Shown: positions 1 to 12,006 of the stretch, one piece after another
Position numbering within the stretch: the stretch's first letter is position 1
Layout of the letters: every line of letters begins with the position of its first letter
Origin: Limnephilus marmoratus
Lineage: Eukaryota > Arthropoda > Insecta > Trichoptera > Limnephilidae
Length of the DNA: 64,000 nt
Assembly: GCA_917880885.1 (NCBI GenBank)
Contig: OU862919.1
Coordinates: 52,365,058 to 52,429,057 of the forward strand
Reading direction: 5' to 3'
The notes under the pieces: model-generated
Database searches by the model: none
What the model was told of the DNA's origin: nothing
What the model saw: only the letters and a program-made list of their open reading frames with translations
Made by a program: the position numbers and the translations under genes

Positions 1-552
1 TTAATTAATTAAAAATTCAATGCGGAAGGAGAGTTTAATAGAGTGTTTGAATTGATTTAAATTTGTTCTAATAAGGTTAAAATAAAGTTATTTATTCCGA
101 GGTTATATAAAGAAAATTACAGTCTAATAAGTTTTATTAAATAAAAATTTACGTTAAGTCGAAAGTTGGAAATTTTATCACGAGATATTAATTATCGTTA
201 GGTGACAATGCAATAATAATAATTGATTTATAATAATAATAATTTAACGGAGTGTATGATCTTATAATAAATCTAAAAATCAGTGTTTTCAATAGCCTCC
301 GATTCAATAAAATCTAATAATTAATTAATTAATAAAAAAATTCAATGCGGAAGGAATTTAATAGAGTGTTTGAATTGATTTAAATTTGTTCTATGAAGGT
401 TAAAATAAAGTTATTTAGTCCGAGGTTATATAAAGAAAATTACAGTCTAATAAGTTTCATTAAATAAAAAATTACGTTAAGTCGAAAGTTGGAAATTTTA
501 TTACGAGATATTAATTATCGTTAGGTGACAACGCAATAATAATAATTGATCC
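1..552. repeat. 325-bp tandem duplication, AT-rich
   Basis: Two long near-identical segments sit head to tail. The block beginning with attcaatgcgg at position 15 recurs at 340, giving a period of about 325 bp. Similarity runs through about 230 bp of each unit, to the string ggtgacaaNgcaataataat. The copies differ by a few substitutions and small indels. No coding potential is visible. The first unit touches the window edge, so the array could extend further left. Confidence 0.85.
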
Positions 553-3540
553 GAAATCTGGAAAATACTTAGCCGAAGTTTAAATGAATAATCCAAGTGA
601 TTAATTTGCTGCTAAACGAAAGTGTTATAAAATAAAGTGGAAGTGGTTCTTTCAGTTCTGTTGTAATTTGAGTGACGAATAATATTTAGTTATTCGTTAT
701 AAAAGGATTCTAATTAAATTGGAAAAATAAATAAAACTTAACTTTGTCCTTAATTGAAATAATTCAAACTTAAAGAAAATCTTTAGTTGTTATGAAAAAA
801 AAATATATAATTTAAATTGAGAGAAAAAATAAATAAAACTTAAATATTTTATAAAGTGGAATAATACAAATTTAAAGAAAATTCAAATTAATAAATTAAT
901 TTATTAAAGAGTAAATAGGTATAGATATATATCGAATAATAAAATAATATTCGAGCGAACGATTATTAAGAATCGATTCTCTTCTTTAGATTGAAATCAA
1001 ATATGGGAGAAGAGGGGGGGGGGGAGGTATGGATTGTCGGGGTTAATTAGGTAGCATCGTTCTTCTTCAATAATAAAGGAAAATGTGAGGATTTTTACAT
1101 CAGAGATCTATTCAAAGGAGAAAGGAAGGAGATGAATTCCGGATCTTGTAGGATTAAATCGTTAAAAGTGGGAAACCGAAATAAAAGTGCGATAAGTTAC
1201 ACAGGTAGTCTGGATGCTCTAATAAAATTCATATCGATGATATTACCCGATGGAGCTGAATTTAAGACATTAGAGCTTTGGTGAGTCCTTACAATATTTA
1301 AGCTTTTACAGGTTCCTGTGGATATCCTGACACTGATGAACGTAACGCCAAGTAAGGGTAAGTTAATAACTAACCAATTTATTAGCATTCGCATGTCACA
1401 CCTCCCATACAGAATGAAATGTTGCTAAACAAATACTTAACACAAAATTAGATAAGTAAATACCTATTTGCCTCCTTTCACTAGCATGATTAGGGTAAGT
1501 TTATATGACCTTCGATAGTGTACCAAAAATTTCGATTTGAGTTCAACGTCTTCCATTGACCCAGTCACCTAAATTCCATTAACGAATAAACAAAACAAAA
1601 CTTAACGTCAGGGACAAGTTTATCAATTATAGCTTGCGATGAAATCTGCGGTAAAAATGTGACGACGACATTGACGCTAAATTCACTCAATCCTAAACGA
1701 CTTAACTGTACTAGAGCGATCGCCAATAGGTAGCATTGTTTTAGCATGCAAAATTTTCGCAAAGTAAGGTACTGCGACTAGCTTCAAACTCTAAGAGAGC
1801 TCATCACAATTATTCAGGAGGTCATTGATTCAATGACAACTTGATTTATCTCATTTTTAAATCTTTCTTATAGCAAGTAGGTATCCAAGAACCCATAAAT
1901 ACCCATAATCCTAAAACCTAATACACGAGGAGCTAGTGACCTCATTTAAAAAACACTGGTGTTCAAATACTCATACAGTCCTGAATCCTAACTTGTCTTC
2001 GAATGTAAGCTTCAAGGCTCCTGTATGTAGGTATGGGCCATCTGGAAATGTAAGTGTCAACCTTTCTCGAACGGACGGCTTTGATCTTGTGGCGGTATTG
2101 TCGAGGTGGGCATGCGGGGAAGAGGAAGGACGTATGCGGACAGTACGCTGACGCGGCATTAAAGCCACAGGTTATTTGCATACCGTGAGTCTTGTCGAAC
2201 CTGAAAGCAAACATAAGGTTCACGAGGTGAGTTTTATGTCAGCTAGTCAGAGGTGGAGTGTAACGCTGGGTCGGTCACGTGGGAGGAAGGATCTGCCCGT
2301 CACAAGCTTACGCCACATTTAACGGATAGAGGCATGATAAGGGAAGACATGAAATACCCCTTCTAGACTCAGTAGAGTTAAATTCAACCCGGAGGCGTCG
2401 GAAGTCGGAGTGGGACAGAAAAACGGCATGAAGACTTGGTATTCTCCCTGCTGGCGTGAAGGGCCCCTTTCATAGCATGAGACGCTCGTCGAAGAGAGTA
2501 AAACTCGGATCTAAGGATAAGCCTAGCAAACGTACTGGAAGAATCCGGGTTTGTAATTGTTGTTCATCGGTTTTCACTTGGTTAGCGGAGGAGCCGACTT
2601 TTCAGCAAACATATTATCCCCCTCCCCATATCCATCCATCCTTACTATTCCAACAATATCGTGAATACTAACTATGACTACTAACTATGATTACACAAAA
2701 CATTATGTTAGGGGAGGTTGCAGACAAGGACTTCAATTGAGAAAACCGGACTCTCGAATATGAACATTCTACACTGGTAAGATAAGGGTTTTTATTTTTG
2801 AAATGATGTAATTTGTTAACTGTTGTTTATGTTATCGATGTATCAGCGGTGATAGGAAGAATTAAATAAACACACTAAATTCCTACGGAAATCAAATAGA
2901 CACAAAGTCTAAGGCGGGGTTAGTTTATCAAACTCGGTAAAAGATACTCAAATAATAATAATTAATAAATCGGAAGATTCTCACCCTTTCTCTAAAAGAA
3001 TCTATGGGTTACCACACGTAATACATTATCTTCTCTACATATGTGTGCATATTAAGTATGCAAACAGATGTAAAATCTAAAACAAAAAAATACACAACGC
3101 AGATTATAGAAATAATGTGAACTAAAATCTTAAATCTTGATTACTGTGAGAAAATCGCAGGGATTTAAGAAGATAGGGTAGGTTTAGCTAGATTATAAGG
3201 TATAGGGGTTTAGAAATCACGAGCCTGAGGTAGAAATAAACCGAAAGGAGGGTTGAGTCAGGCCATCATACCTAGTGGTGTGATCAGTAGGACATAAGGG
3301 TAGAATTATGAGCGTGGCTACGAGACAGGAGCTACGAGATTTAAACTACGAGGTAGAAGCTTAGAAAAGTAAATCAGCTAGGTAGGGTTCATCACAATTG
3401 GTGTCAAAAGCCAAGGGTGGCGAACCATTACAAAGTTAAGCGTTTATTTTAACCATGCTTTTAATATTACGGAATAATTTTATTTCTTCTATTTGATATG
3501 TCAATTTTTTCAAACAATTTTATTTGGATTTTTGTTTGCT
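553..3540. other. no gene recognised; AT-rich with a G-run
   Basis: I see no convincing exon, RNA gene or transposon coding segment here. A run of about 12 G residues lies near 1013-1025. The part around 2050-2460 has more balanced base composition than its surroundings, but no frame on either strand resembles a known protein. Short open frames here look like chance. Confidence 0.5.
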
Positions 3541-4107
3541 TTTTTTACATTAGTTCCACACAGGAGGCTCTGAGAAAAGTAATTCTCCTCGGGGACTATG
3601 TCATCTTTGAAGATGCGTGGAATGTGGAAGGTCTTTTTAGGATATGTGGAAGGTCTTTTTAGGATGTGTGGAAGGTCTTTTTAGGATGTGTGGAAGGTCT
3701 TTTTAGGATGTGTGGAAGGTCTTTTTAGGATGTGTGGAAGGTCTTTTTAGGATGTGTGGAAGGTCTTTTTAGGATGTGTGGAAGGTCTTTTTAGGATGTG
3801 TGGAAGGTCTTTTTAGGATGTGTGGAAGATCTTTTTAGGAAAGGAATGAGATGAAGTTCTGGGAAGGAAAAGGGTATTAGGAGTGGGTAGGAACCTGGGG
3901 GTCAGTATGTCCAGGAGTAACAGACGTACGAGTATGAATCCACTCTCCCACTGCGGTGCAAGACGATGTTCCCAGAGAGTACGGCTGAAGTCAAAGGGAC
4001 TCCCTCAACCAATCTCTCCCGATCCGGCCTGCCATGCAGCTGTTGAGCAGACGCATCCGCCACCAAGACTGCACAAACCTAACCCCATGAACCCGGGCAC
4101 CCCTGCT
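3541..4107 (-). mobile_element. short LINE-derived retroelement, 5' part displaced
   Basis: This is a member of the short retroelement family described at 23252-23721. It reads on the minus strand, with its A-rich tail at 3541 and the conserved 3' end (hairpin and cacacagcatc-type block) just inside. The head block is broken at 4107 after ctgctaa. The missing head piece reappears at 5872-5982, so one element was split by an insertion. Internally it carries an expanded 22-bp minisatellite. Confidence 0.8.
3623..3840. repeat. 22-bp minisatellite, about 10 units
   Basis: The unit tgtggaaggtctttttagga recurs with a 22-bp period from 3623 to 3840, with only single-base differences between units. 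The unit equals the tgtggagggtttttttaagg segment that occurs once in other members of the surrounding element family, so the array arose by local expansion inside this copy. Confidence 0.95.
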
Positions 4108-5871
4108 AATAATAATAATAACAATAATAACGTAGTATTTATATAGCTTTTGGTCAAAGAAATTACTTCTATCAGGCTCCACTCATATTTAATAGCCTTC
4201 CAGAACATATTAAGTCATCTAATTCCTTGTGCACTTTTAAAAAGATGGTTAAATTATTCGTATTAGCCGAGGATTGCCAATTGATTTTTTCTACATTGTC
4301 ATTTCTAAATTAATAGCATATTGATTATTATTATTATATTATTTATTACAGTATATTTACTGTTAATATATTATTTTTTATTTTCTTATTAACTTACTAT
4401 TACATATTAATTTTCTAACCGAACCTAATTTTAAATATTATAGATTAAACAACTTGCAAAAAAAAAAGTTATTTCAAAGCTAATTTCAACATATGGTCAC
4501 TCTACAGGTTTTACGTTATAATGTATTTGTAGAGGCCCATTCTGTGAGAAATATTATTGTAACAATATTGTCTTTCAACACATTATTTTGTGTACTCTAT
4601 AAAATTGTTAATCTCAAGTCAAAATGAAGTTCAAAATTTCAATTTAAACAATAACACCTAAATTAAAAAGGTAAAGAAACAATAAATAAATATATAGGGG
4701 TTATCGTATCCCATAACTTTGTCAAAACTAAAAGATCACACGGATGGAATTTCTAAGGTGTCACTTACACTATAAAATACAATCGTATTTTAATGAAAAC
4801 GGGCACTTAAATGGAATGAAAACAATAATGTTGTGATCAAAACGGTTTCTTTCATATTTATTTCATAATTATTTGATAGTCACTTTAATATTGCATAAGA
4901 AAGATTCGCTCTAATGTAATCGCTTATAAATCTTTGTTTTTTTTCATTTTTTATTTTTTACACCTATTTAAAAAAAAAAACCTAAGGACATGTATTTTTT
5001 TAATTTTATATAACTAATGATATAATGAATGAGAACATTTTGTCTGATCTCTCAACACTTTGTTATTAATTCATATATTTTTATCACTTATTATTTTCTC
5101 TGTTTATCATTTTATTTTTAAATTTTATTATTTTGCTTTTACTTAACTGTTTTGCATGACCGATATTTGCGTGTGTTATTTTTATTAAATTGTGAAATTA
5201 TTAACCCCGATACAGGCGAACCCTATTGGGGTTAATAATTACATGCTAAAAATATATGTACATAAATTGTGAAGAAGCAATAAATAAATAAATAAAATAG
5301 TGCAGTTTTGTGATATTTCACTTCAAGTGCGCTTAATTATAATAAACTTAAAATTAATCTACAGTGTTCCTTACGAGTCCTTAAAAAATTAATTAAATAA
5401 TGTGAAATAACGAATATACAAAATATACAAAGCAATTCCTAAAGAACAATATTAACAACAATAGTGAGTGCTGTTTTGGCACAGGCAATATATAATGATA
5501 AACCATCACGGTGCCATTCAACAAGAATCATTTAAACTAAATTATATAGAACAGGAGGCAGTTAACATTTAGAAATAATACAAATTCAGAGTGCATATAA
5601 AACTATAGCAAGGAGGTAATCGAAACCAAACAATTACCAGAAACTTGAGGAACATGGCTTATTATAGTAGATTGAAAAGGAGTTAAAATTCATAAAAGGT
5701 ATGATTTTTTAAATAAGTTTGTTTTTAAAGCTCTTTTGAATTCAGCCAAGTTCTGGATATTAGTAAGAGCTGAGGGAAGTTTGTTCCAAATGAGCGGGCC
5801 AGTTACACGAAAAGATCGATCATAGTAAACGGCTCGATTTGACCTCGAAAGTTCGATTAAACGATTAGTTG
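4108..5871. mobile_element. two decayed LINE 3' ends, tail to tail
   Basis: The segment interrupts the short retroelement at 3541-4107/5872-5982. The hexamer tgctaa stands on both sides, consistent with a target duplication. Left part, plus strand, 4140-4310: a frame reads like the C-terminus of a LINE reverse transcriptase (APLIFNSLPEHIKSS, then TFKKMVKLF). Its 3' UTR ends near 5297 in an aataaataaataaa tail. Right part, minus strand, about 5865-5690: a second, different LINE C-terminus (VTGPLIWNKLPSAL, AEFKRALKTNLFKK). Both show the usual LWNxLP-like ending of jockey/CR1-type elements. No upstream coding domains remain, so these are 5'-truncated relics. Confidence 0.65.
5197..5241. repeat. 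13-bp perfect hairpin in LINE 3' UTR
   Basis: aattattaacccc and its exact reverse complement ggggttaataatt flank a 19-nt loop. It lies about 55 bp before the (aaat)n tail of the plus-strand LINE relic. 3'-terminal stem-loops in LINEs can be recognised by their reverse transcriptase; that role here is inference. Confidence 0.7.
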
Positions 5872-5982
5872 CTAAGTCACCAAACGTGGTGAACCACTTA
5901 GGGTTGATCTGTGGTAGAAGTGTTGGTTATCCAATAAATGGTTCCCGAGGCGGCGGTACCCATACCCGCCTCCCAAATTATT
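5872..5982 (-). mobile_element. displaced 5' head of the split short retroelement
   Basis: Only the extreme head of the short retroelement family is present: gtcaccaaacg, the ggttcccgaggcggcggtac block and the ccgcctcccaaatt 5' terminus. It begins exactly where the 3541-4107 copy stops, so the two pieces are best read as one minus-strand element separated by the LINE relics. Confidence 0.75.
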
Positions 5983-6830
5983 TTGTTGTGGCATATAAAT
6001 ATATATTTTTAAAATAATATCGTAATTTTTTTTTGACCCAGCTTTATTTTTGTTACAATCACATTGAAAATTGTAATATAGCCTTTATACGACTGCCATA
6101 ATACGGATATAAGCCTATTGTCGTGATCGAAATAGTTAACGCAAATGAATTATAATATGAAATATACATGAAATGAAAAATAAAAACAAATTTGAAAAAC
6201 CAAAAATTATTATTTCCTACGAAAGCATATTAAAATCTCTTTGCAGCATATCGGCAATTGGAAAAGTTACTAATTACAAAAAAAAAAACTTTAAAAAAAT
6301 TTGTGTTATTTAAAAATATAATTTCGTTGGTTTGTATTCCAAATTTTTTCGAAACATTTTTTTCTTTTTTAAGTACCATTTCAAATAAAAGACAGTCATT
6401 CTGAACCACTAAATTTTACTTTATGCGTTTAACTCGCAAACTATTCAAAAAAAATTATTCGATATTTTTTCCTCCGTTTAACTTTTTCCTAAAGAAATAT
6501 GTTTGAAACAAACTAAAATATGTAGGTACCAACGTAGGAAGGATCATTGAATACAATCACAGACTTGACATATCAAAAATACTTCTCTCTAACTTTACCG
6601 GCAGAAAGCACTCTTTTTAGGGTGAATTGTCTATTTAAAAAAAAAAAACACTGCCTTCCCGCACAAAAAGATAAAGTATTTATTTATTTGAATTTGCCTT
6701 TCAGCTGAATACTTAATCTACATGATGTCTCCACCGTCGAGGGATAAGGATCTTGATTAGAAAAGGTCGCTTGTTCAAATCCCGGCGAGCGCAAGCAATT
6801 TGTTTTGCTTAATTTGTGTTATTTAAAAAT
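5983..6830. other. no feature recognised
   Basis: AT-rich sequence with short homopolymer runs. No open frame, RNA gene or repeat boundary that I can support. Confidence 0.5.
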
Positions 6831-7130
6831 TTATTTTAAATAGTTCCAGAGAGGAAGACAGGATAAGAAGATAGGATTTTGGTATCGCCCTGGTGTAAGA
6901 TTACCATTCAAAATTGAAACGTTGATTGAAAACGTCATTTGCTGTAACGTATTTGGCCACCAGATTTGAATAGCCAAGTACTTTCTCGCCTTCCTATTCC
7001 CCATCTCCTTCCCCCTCCTCTCTGCCTTCAACCGCAGAACATGCTCGAATTGGGGATGCCATAATCTTACTGGCTTCAAACGGTTGGGAGAGGTTAAGTC
7101 TCTTCTACAGTATTCACCATACAAGTTTAT
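6831..7130 (-). repeat. dispersed repeat, shared with 53115-53395
   Basis: A block of about 265 bp is related to one at 53115-53395, in the same orientation. Shared stretches include aatagccaNgtacttNc, gaattggggataccata-like and actggcttcaNacggt. Both copies keep an open minus-strand frame with matching words (KYLAIQIWWPNT here, KYLAIHIWSPNT there), so the ancestor may have been protein coding, probably part of a transposon. I do not recognise the protein. Confidence 0.6.
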
Positions 7131-7745
7131 ACGACTTCGACATACGTTGACTTGGCAATAAACGTTACAAGGTTATATGAATTTGAATGACAACAAGTAA
7201 CGATTCCGATTATTCATCGAAAACTCTTCTCTTTTTATGTGACAATATTCTAGAAACGGTTTTTATATGTATTGTGCGAGGAAAGAACCCGAAAGTACGA
7301 AATAAATTCCAAACTCTGATCTGACAAATAACATCTACCGCACAAATTTTTCTCGAGCAATTTGAAATATGAAAAGTGTTGGAACTTTTCTCTTTGGTGT
7401 CTGAAAGCTTTTTTGCGACCTTTTGGTGAAACTCAAACTCACAAATTGCTCCGCTGGTTGCTGGTGGCAGAATATTTTAGGAGAAAAGTATCTAATAGAG
7501 GGGGCATTTAGTTGAAAATTATTCATTTTCTATTAGCGGCTTTTACATTGAGGTGAATAATATATTAATTAATTTGTGATTGCAGTGATAGGCTAGAGTG
7601 GAAAAAGATTTTACTCGGTAATGTACAAGTCGTTTTGTGCATGATTGCTAATCTTTGGTATTATTGATATCATCCTTGATACCCATTTTTAAATAATTTT
7701 TCTGAACATCAGGAGGTAGTAATCACGTTGGGTCACTCTTAGCTG

Positions 7746-8155
7746 TTTTTTTCGTTAGCTCCACACAGGAGGCCCCGAAGAAAATATTTTTTCTCAAGCC
7801 AATGTCATTTTAGGGGATGGTGTGTGAAGGTTATTTTTAAGGAAAGGAAGTTCTGGGAAGGAAATATCCACGTGGATTTAATGTGTGAATTTAATTTAAC
7901 GTACAAATCCATTCCTCCGACTACATGGCGATGGATCGAGAGAGTCCGGCCGGTCAGTCAAAAGGTCTCCCTCAGCCAGTTTCTCTCGATCCGACCCGTC
8001 ACGCAGTAGGTTGGCAAACCTCGCCACCATGAACCCCTGGCACCCCTGCTAATTTACCAAACATTGCGAACCACTCTGGGTGGCATACTGGCAGAGGTGT
8101 TGGTTATTCAATAGATGGTTCCCGGATAGCGATACCTGTACTAACCTTCCGAACA
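7746..8155 (-). mobile_element. short LINE-derived retroelement copy
   Basis: Minus-strand member of the short retroelement family. It has the T-rich tail complement at 7746, the degraded terminal hairpin (gaggccccgaag... side), the ttctgggaaggaaa block, the ctgctaa junction and the head with ggttcccgg. Several internal deletions and substitutions mark it as older than the 23252-23721 copy. Confidence 0.75.
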
Positions 8156-8184
8156 GGTATAGAAATTTAAGAATTTATTTTAAG

Positions 8185-8770
8185 TAAACTTAAAGCCGGT
8201 GGATGAGTTTGTGTATCTGGGTAGTATGTTTACGAGAGATGGGAAGGCTGTTAGAGATATTGAAAGAAGTGTAAATACAGGTAACTCCATTAATGGAGGA
8301 CTGAATGCAGTTGGCGCTAAAAAAAACTGTCAAAAGAAGCGAAGTTAGCAGTCTACAATGGAGTCCTGGTACCTACCCTGATATATGGCAGTGAGGCATG
8401 GAACTGGCAAAGGAAGGATGAAAGTAGATTGAATGCTGTTGAAATGAGATCCCTGAAGCGTATGTGTGGTAAAACCATGTATGATCGTGTGAGAAATGTG
8501 GAGATCCGCAAAGAATGCATGCATAAGCGTAAGAGTAAGATTAAGAAAGGTACTCTCAGATGGTTTGGGCATGTAGAGCAAATTAATGAAGAAAGTAGTG
8601 TAAGAAGAAAATAACACGCAAATGTGAATGGTAGAAGAAGTCGGGGACGCCCGAGGAAGACATGGCACGATCAAGTGAATCAGATACTTGAGACGGGACA
8701 TGTCAATTAAGAGTCAGAATAATAGAAGAATATGTATGAGACGATGAATGAATGTGAACGAAGCAAAGAT
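8185..8770 (+). pseudogene. RTE-type LINE reverse transcriptase, C-terminal fragment
   Basis: The plus strand encodes, across frameshifts and stops, the recognisable end of an RTE-clade LINE polymerase. In order these are VDEFVYLGSMFTRDGKAVRD, DIERSVNTGNSINGGLN, then NAVEMRSLKRMCGKTMYDRV and KIKKGTLRWFGHVEQINEESS, followed by a GRRSRGRPRKTW-like tail near 8635-8670. This is the thumb/C-terminal part downstream of the catalytic domain. The polymerase active site is absent, so the copy is 5'-truncated and dead. Frameshift near 8320-8345 after AVGAKKN; stop at 8612. Confidence 0.85.
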
Positions 8771-10262
8771 TGTGTGCCAAGACCGAGTTGTTTGGCGGTC
8801 CGTCTTCTCTGCCTACCCCTGCGGGGAAACGGCGCACAGTGATTCGTTTAATAAGTCACTTTTGAATTCCCAAACAATGACGTCATGGCGACATTACCAG
8901 ATGGACAGGATAATAAATGCATGCTTAATTGGGGTGATTAGTGCACGCATTGACTCATACTAGAGGCCTTAAGTAGAATAATGTGTTTCGAAATTATCAT
9001 TTGTATTTATTCGCACGTCGCAGCTCGAAGTTTAAAATTGTGTACTAAGTTTGAAAAGTGTTTTTTTCGGTTCTGTAAAATGGTGGCTACTTTAGAAGGC
9101 ATGTTTTAAAGTTTTTTCTTAATATTTTAGTGTAAATAATTTTAGTTGTTTTTTAAATAAAAAATTAGTTTTGTGTTTTTTTTTGGCCTAAAAAATATTA
9201 AATTTCTAACTTCTCGAGAGTTTATCTCAGAGAGTATATCAAAATCGAACGATATTTTTCTTTTTTGTAAATAGTGCAACTAATATTCTATTCATATCAG
9301 TTTCGATATTAACCCACTAGAGTCCACATTATTATTATTTTTTTTCATTTTACAGGAACCACATACGAGATTTCCAGGCTGGAATTGTTCGTGACATAGA
9401 AGAGTTTGCCGAAGAAAGAAAAGCTTGAGGGAATTGTTTAACAAAATTTTAATTATATTTGAACTTGATAAGCTTAGTTCAATTGGTGAAAAAAAGTTGA
9501 AAAACCAAATAAGGCTTATGTCTTTGAATATAAGCAGAAAATGGACCGTTATTTTAGCAATGTATTACGCTCAAAATACACTTTTTTTTACTTTTTAAAT
9601 ATAATTGTTTTATTATAAACCTCATTAACACATTATTTAAAAATTATAAAAAAAAAATTAAAAAAACAACGATAGGAAAAAAAATAATAATCATTTTTAA
9701 CACTAATTTTCATAAAATTAGTATTGACTACACCTCAATAGAGGGTTAAAAATAATTTAATCACGTGTAAGAGTTTTTAGCATCTAGCATGTATGAAACG
9801 AATCACTACTGCGTGATGGTTAGTTAGTTAGTTAGTTAAGTATTTAATTGGCGATAAAAACTTCGATTACTAAATTTACGTTTTGCAGGCATATTTCTAG
9901 ATAAAATGGATACGAATTAAATTTGGGATGTTTCAAACTATGTCCCATTATTTGATTACCACTATCTGATCAGTGGAAATCTGAGAAAAACCAGAATCCT
10001 TTGTTTACCACCACCAATTTAATTAAATTTATTCACCAACTGGTGTCGGCTTGGCTCAAGCTTTAATATTAAACTAAGCAAAAAACATAGTGATTGCAAT
10101 TATAACATTTTATTTTATTATTATAATAGTTGGATATTTTTTAGAGCGCCGTTATTTGAGAAAAATCACCCCAAGGGGGTGATTTTAAAAGAAATTTTAA
10201 AAGAAATTAAAGATGTTAAAAGTTAAAAGATTTTTTTTTTATTTTTTACATTTAATATTATA
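8771..10262. other. no gene; one exon-like scrap near 9355
   Basis: Mostly AT-rich. At 9355-9428 (plus) an acceptor-like ttttacag precedes a 23-codon frame (NHIRDFQAGIVRDIEEFAEE, then RKA and a stop). It could be a scrap of a gene or transposon, but I cannot assign it. A motif gagcgccgttatttgagaaaaatcacc at about 10144-10175 recurs near 44574 and, reversed, near 62470. A short (gtta)n run lies near 9819-9837. Confidence 0.4.
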
Positions 10263-10890
10263 CACGGTGTCCGGAAACTCGTAGTACAAGCGGGAAACTG
10301 GCAAATCTACATCACATTCGGAGTCGGTTTGTGATATAACTTTATTTTTTTATTTTTATTTTATTTATTTCTATTCGCAAACATACACTTAACAGATTAT
10401 TACATTGGTTTAAGTACATAAATAATAAGTTTCAGTATAATAAAAAATAAGAAAAATGTTATTGATCTGTAACTGTATGTAAATTGGTTAAAAGTAGTGT
10501 TTTGTGAACACCTCACTAGGCGAACCTGTGCTGAGGTGTTCCCATTTTTAGGATAAGTGCTCTTCTGTCGGCAAGAGTCGAAGCACAGAGATTTGAGCTT
10601 TCGTTTTCGAGTAAATCGGGTCCGAAGTTGGAATTTTTTTGGTTAAATTTGAAAAAATTGTTCACTAGGGGGTTGATTTCAGCTGTGTAATGTCTTATAA
10701 AATGCACCGAAGGGTAAACCGGGCTCAAAAGTTTTTTTTAACCCTTTAGTTGCCGAAAAAATGGAAAAATAGAAAAAAAATAATATTAAAATTGAAATGC
10801 TCAGATCGAAAAAAATAAGTTTTTTTGGGTTCTCTACGTGATGTAGATTCACCAGTTTCCCACTTGTATTACGAGTTTCCGGACACGTTG
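10263..10890. mobile_element. MITE with ~50-bp terminal inverted repeats, TA target
   Basis: The left end CACGGTGTCCGGAAACTCGT matches the reverse complement of the right end (CAACGTGTCCGGAAACTCGT), and similarity continues for about 50 bp to ctacatcac. Both ends abut TA, as expected for Tc1/mariner-type insertion. The 628-bp interior has no transposase frame, so it is non-autonomous. Confidence 0.85.
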
Positions 10891-10892
10891 TA

Positions 10893-11470
10893 TTACACGA
10901 AGTGGTTGTTTTCTACGGAAACAGAAAGAATATGTCTTATTTTTTACAATAAGTAATGGAGAATTTTCGAATATTTTTAAAATAAGTTTTTTGTGGTAGA
11001 TACCATTTCTATTTTTAATTAAATACTTTTACCAAAAAACATAATTCTTTTTTGCATCATTAAAATAGTGGTTAAAGGTTAATAGGGTCAGTTATTTTAT
11101 AGAATTTTATCAATTCATTAAAATTTCAAAGTTAATTTTCAAGTTCTGTGAAAATTTTTTTCAAGTTATGGTATTATATTTTATCATGGGTCAAATGTTC
11201 CACAGAACTGAAATGAAAACAGAACTTTAACAGAACTTGAAAATTTACTTTGAAATTTTGATGAATTTTTCAAATTCACAACCCGTTCTAAGTGTGCCAT
11301 AATTATTAGATAAAATACTTAATTTTCTGTTTAGGGTCTTACCAATAAACGCATTTTAAATTTTACACAATTGATCAACAATCGTTAAAGTATCTAAGGT
11401 GAAATTTGGTTTTGTAAAATTAAAAATACATTTATTAGTAAGGGGGTTTAACATATTTTTTAACCCTTAC
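10893..11470. repeat. imperfect inverted repeat 11109-11265
   Basis: Within this AT-rich stretch, tcattaaaatttcaaagtta with aattttcaagttctgt (11115-11152) is the inverted counterpart of acagaacttgaaaatt with tactttgaaattttgatga (about 11228-11262). The spacer is about 75 bp. It resembles a small decayed foldback element. Nothing else is recognised here. Confidence 0.55.
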
Positions 11471-11575
11471 CTTGACCAGGGATCCGGTACCCACCGCCGA
11501 GATGGAGTTGCACAGTCCGTAGCAAATCATCACGTAGCCGATATTGCCCGTACCCCAGGCGCAAGCCACGTACGA
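11471..11575 (-). CDS. UNC93-like protein, exon (third in window)
   Basis: A 105-bp minus-strand exon with acceptor ccacag upstream (from 11576) and donor gtaagg downstream (from 11470). It is exactly 35 codons, phase 0 at both ends, and reads SYVACAWGTGNIGYVMICYG, LCNSISAVGTGSLVK. The segment matches the UNC93 family, a major-facilitator-like group of multi-pass membrane proteins: the previous exon's GADYTA runs into YVACAWG, followed by a hydrophobic helix and a small-residue-rich turn. UNC93-like proteins act in membranes as regulators or transport-related proteins (worm UNC-93 modulates a potassium channel, mammalian UNC93B1 traffics Toll-like receptors). Which role applies here cannot be read from the sequence. 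The next exons should lie at lower coordinates but were not found. Confidence 0.88.
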
Positions 11576-11936
11576 CTGTGGATAGAATCACAACAACATG
11601 AACACAATGTTTACTTTTAATCAACGACTGTATTAGATGCAGTAAATTGTAATAAAGAGCTGAAACATTGTAGAAAGGTTGTGAAAACACAAATATTTAT
11701 ATTCTTTTACACGTACATTGGAAATCGTTTAAAAAATCGGTTAACGCGAAGAAATGTTCTGTTCCACTTAAATTGCTTTGTGATTTAAATCATTGTATTT
11801 CTTTGAAGACGAAACTAAATATAGTGCTACTAAACATCGTTGCGTTCCTTCCCTATTACGGAGTAACGCAGACAGAATGAAGACAAATAGGAGAAGCTGG
11901 CAATAATTGAATATCTACCCGGAAGAAGGATCTATA

Positions 11937-12006
11937 CAGTGTGTTAAGGGACGTACTTGACATACTTTAACCAGAGATTCCTGACATTATTTGGAGTAAA
12001 AATAAA
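11937..12006 (+). repeat. copy of a dispersed repeat end
   Basis: gtgtgttaaggNaNgt and tttaaccagNgattcctgac are shared with 22990-23045. The continuation attatttggagtaaaaa is shared, reversed, with the sequences on either side of the short retroelement at 23252-23721. This is probably an end of a MITE family. It lies in the 0.64-kb intron of the UNC93-like gene. Confidence 0.6.

Noticed and set aside
2085..2460. Possible further UNC93-like exon in GC-richer sequence
   Set aside because: No minus-strand frame with helix-like hydrophobic runs and proper splice sites.
9355..9428. Terminal exon with acceptor ttttacag
   Set aside because: Only 23 codons, no matching upstream exon on the plus strand, and no family recognised.
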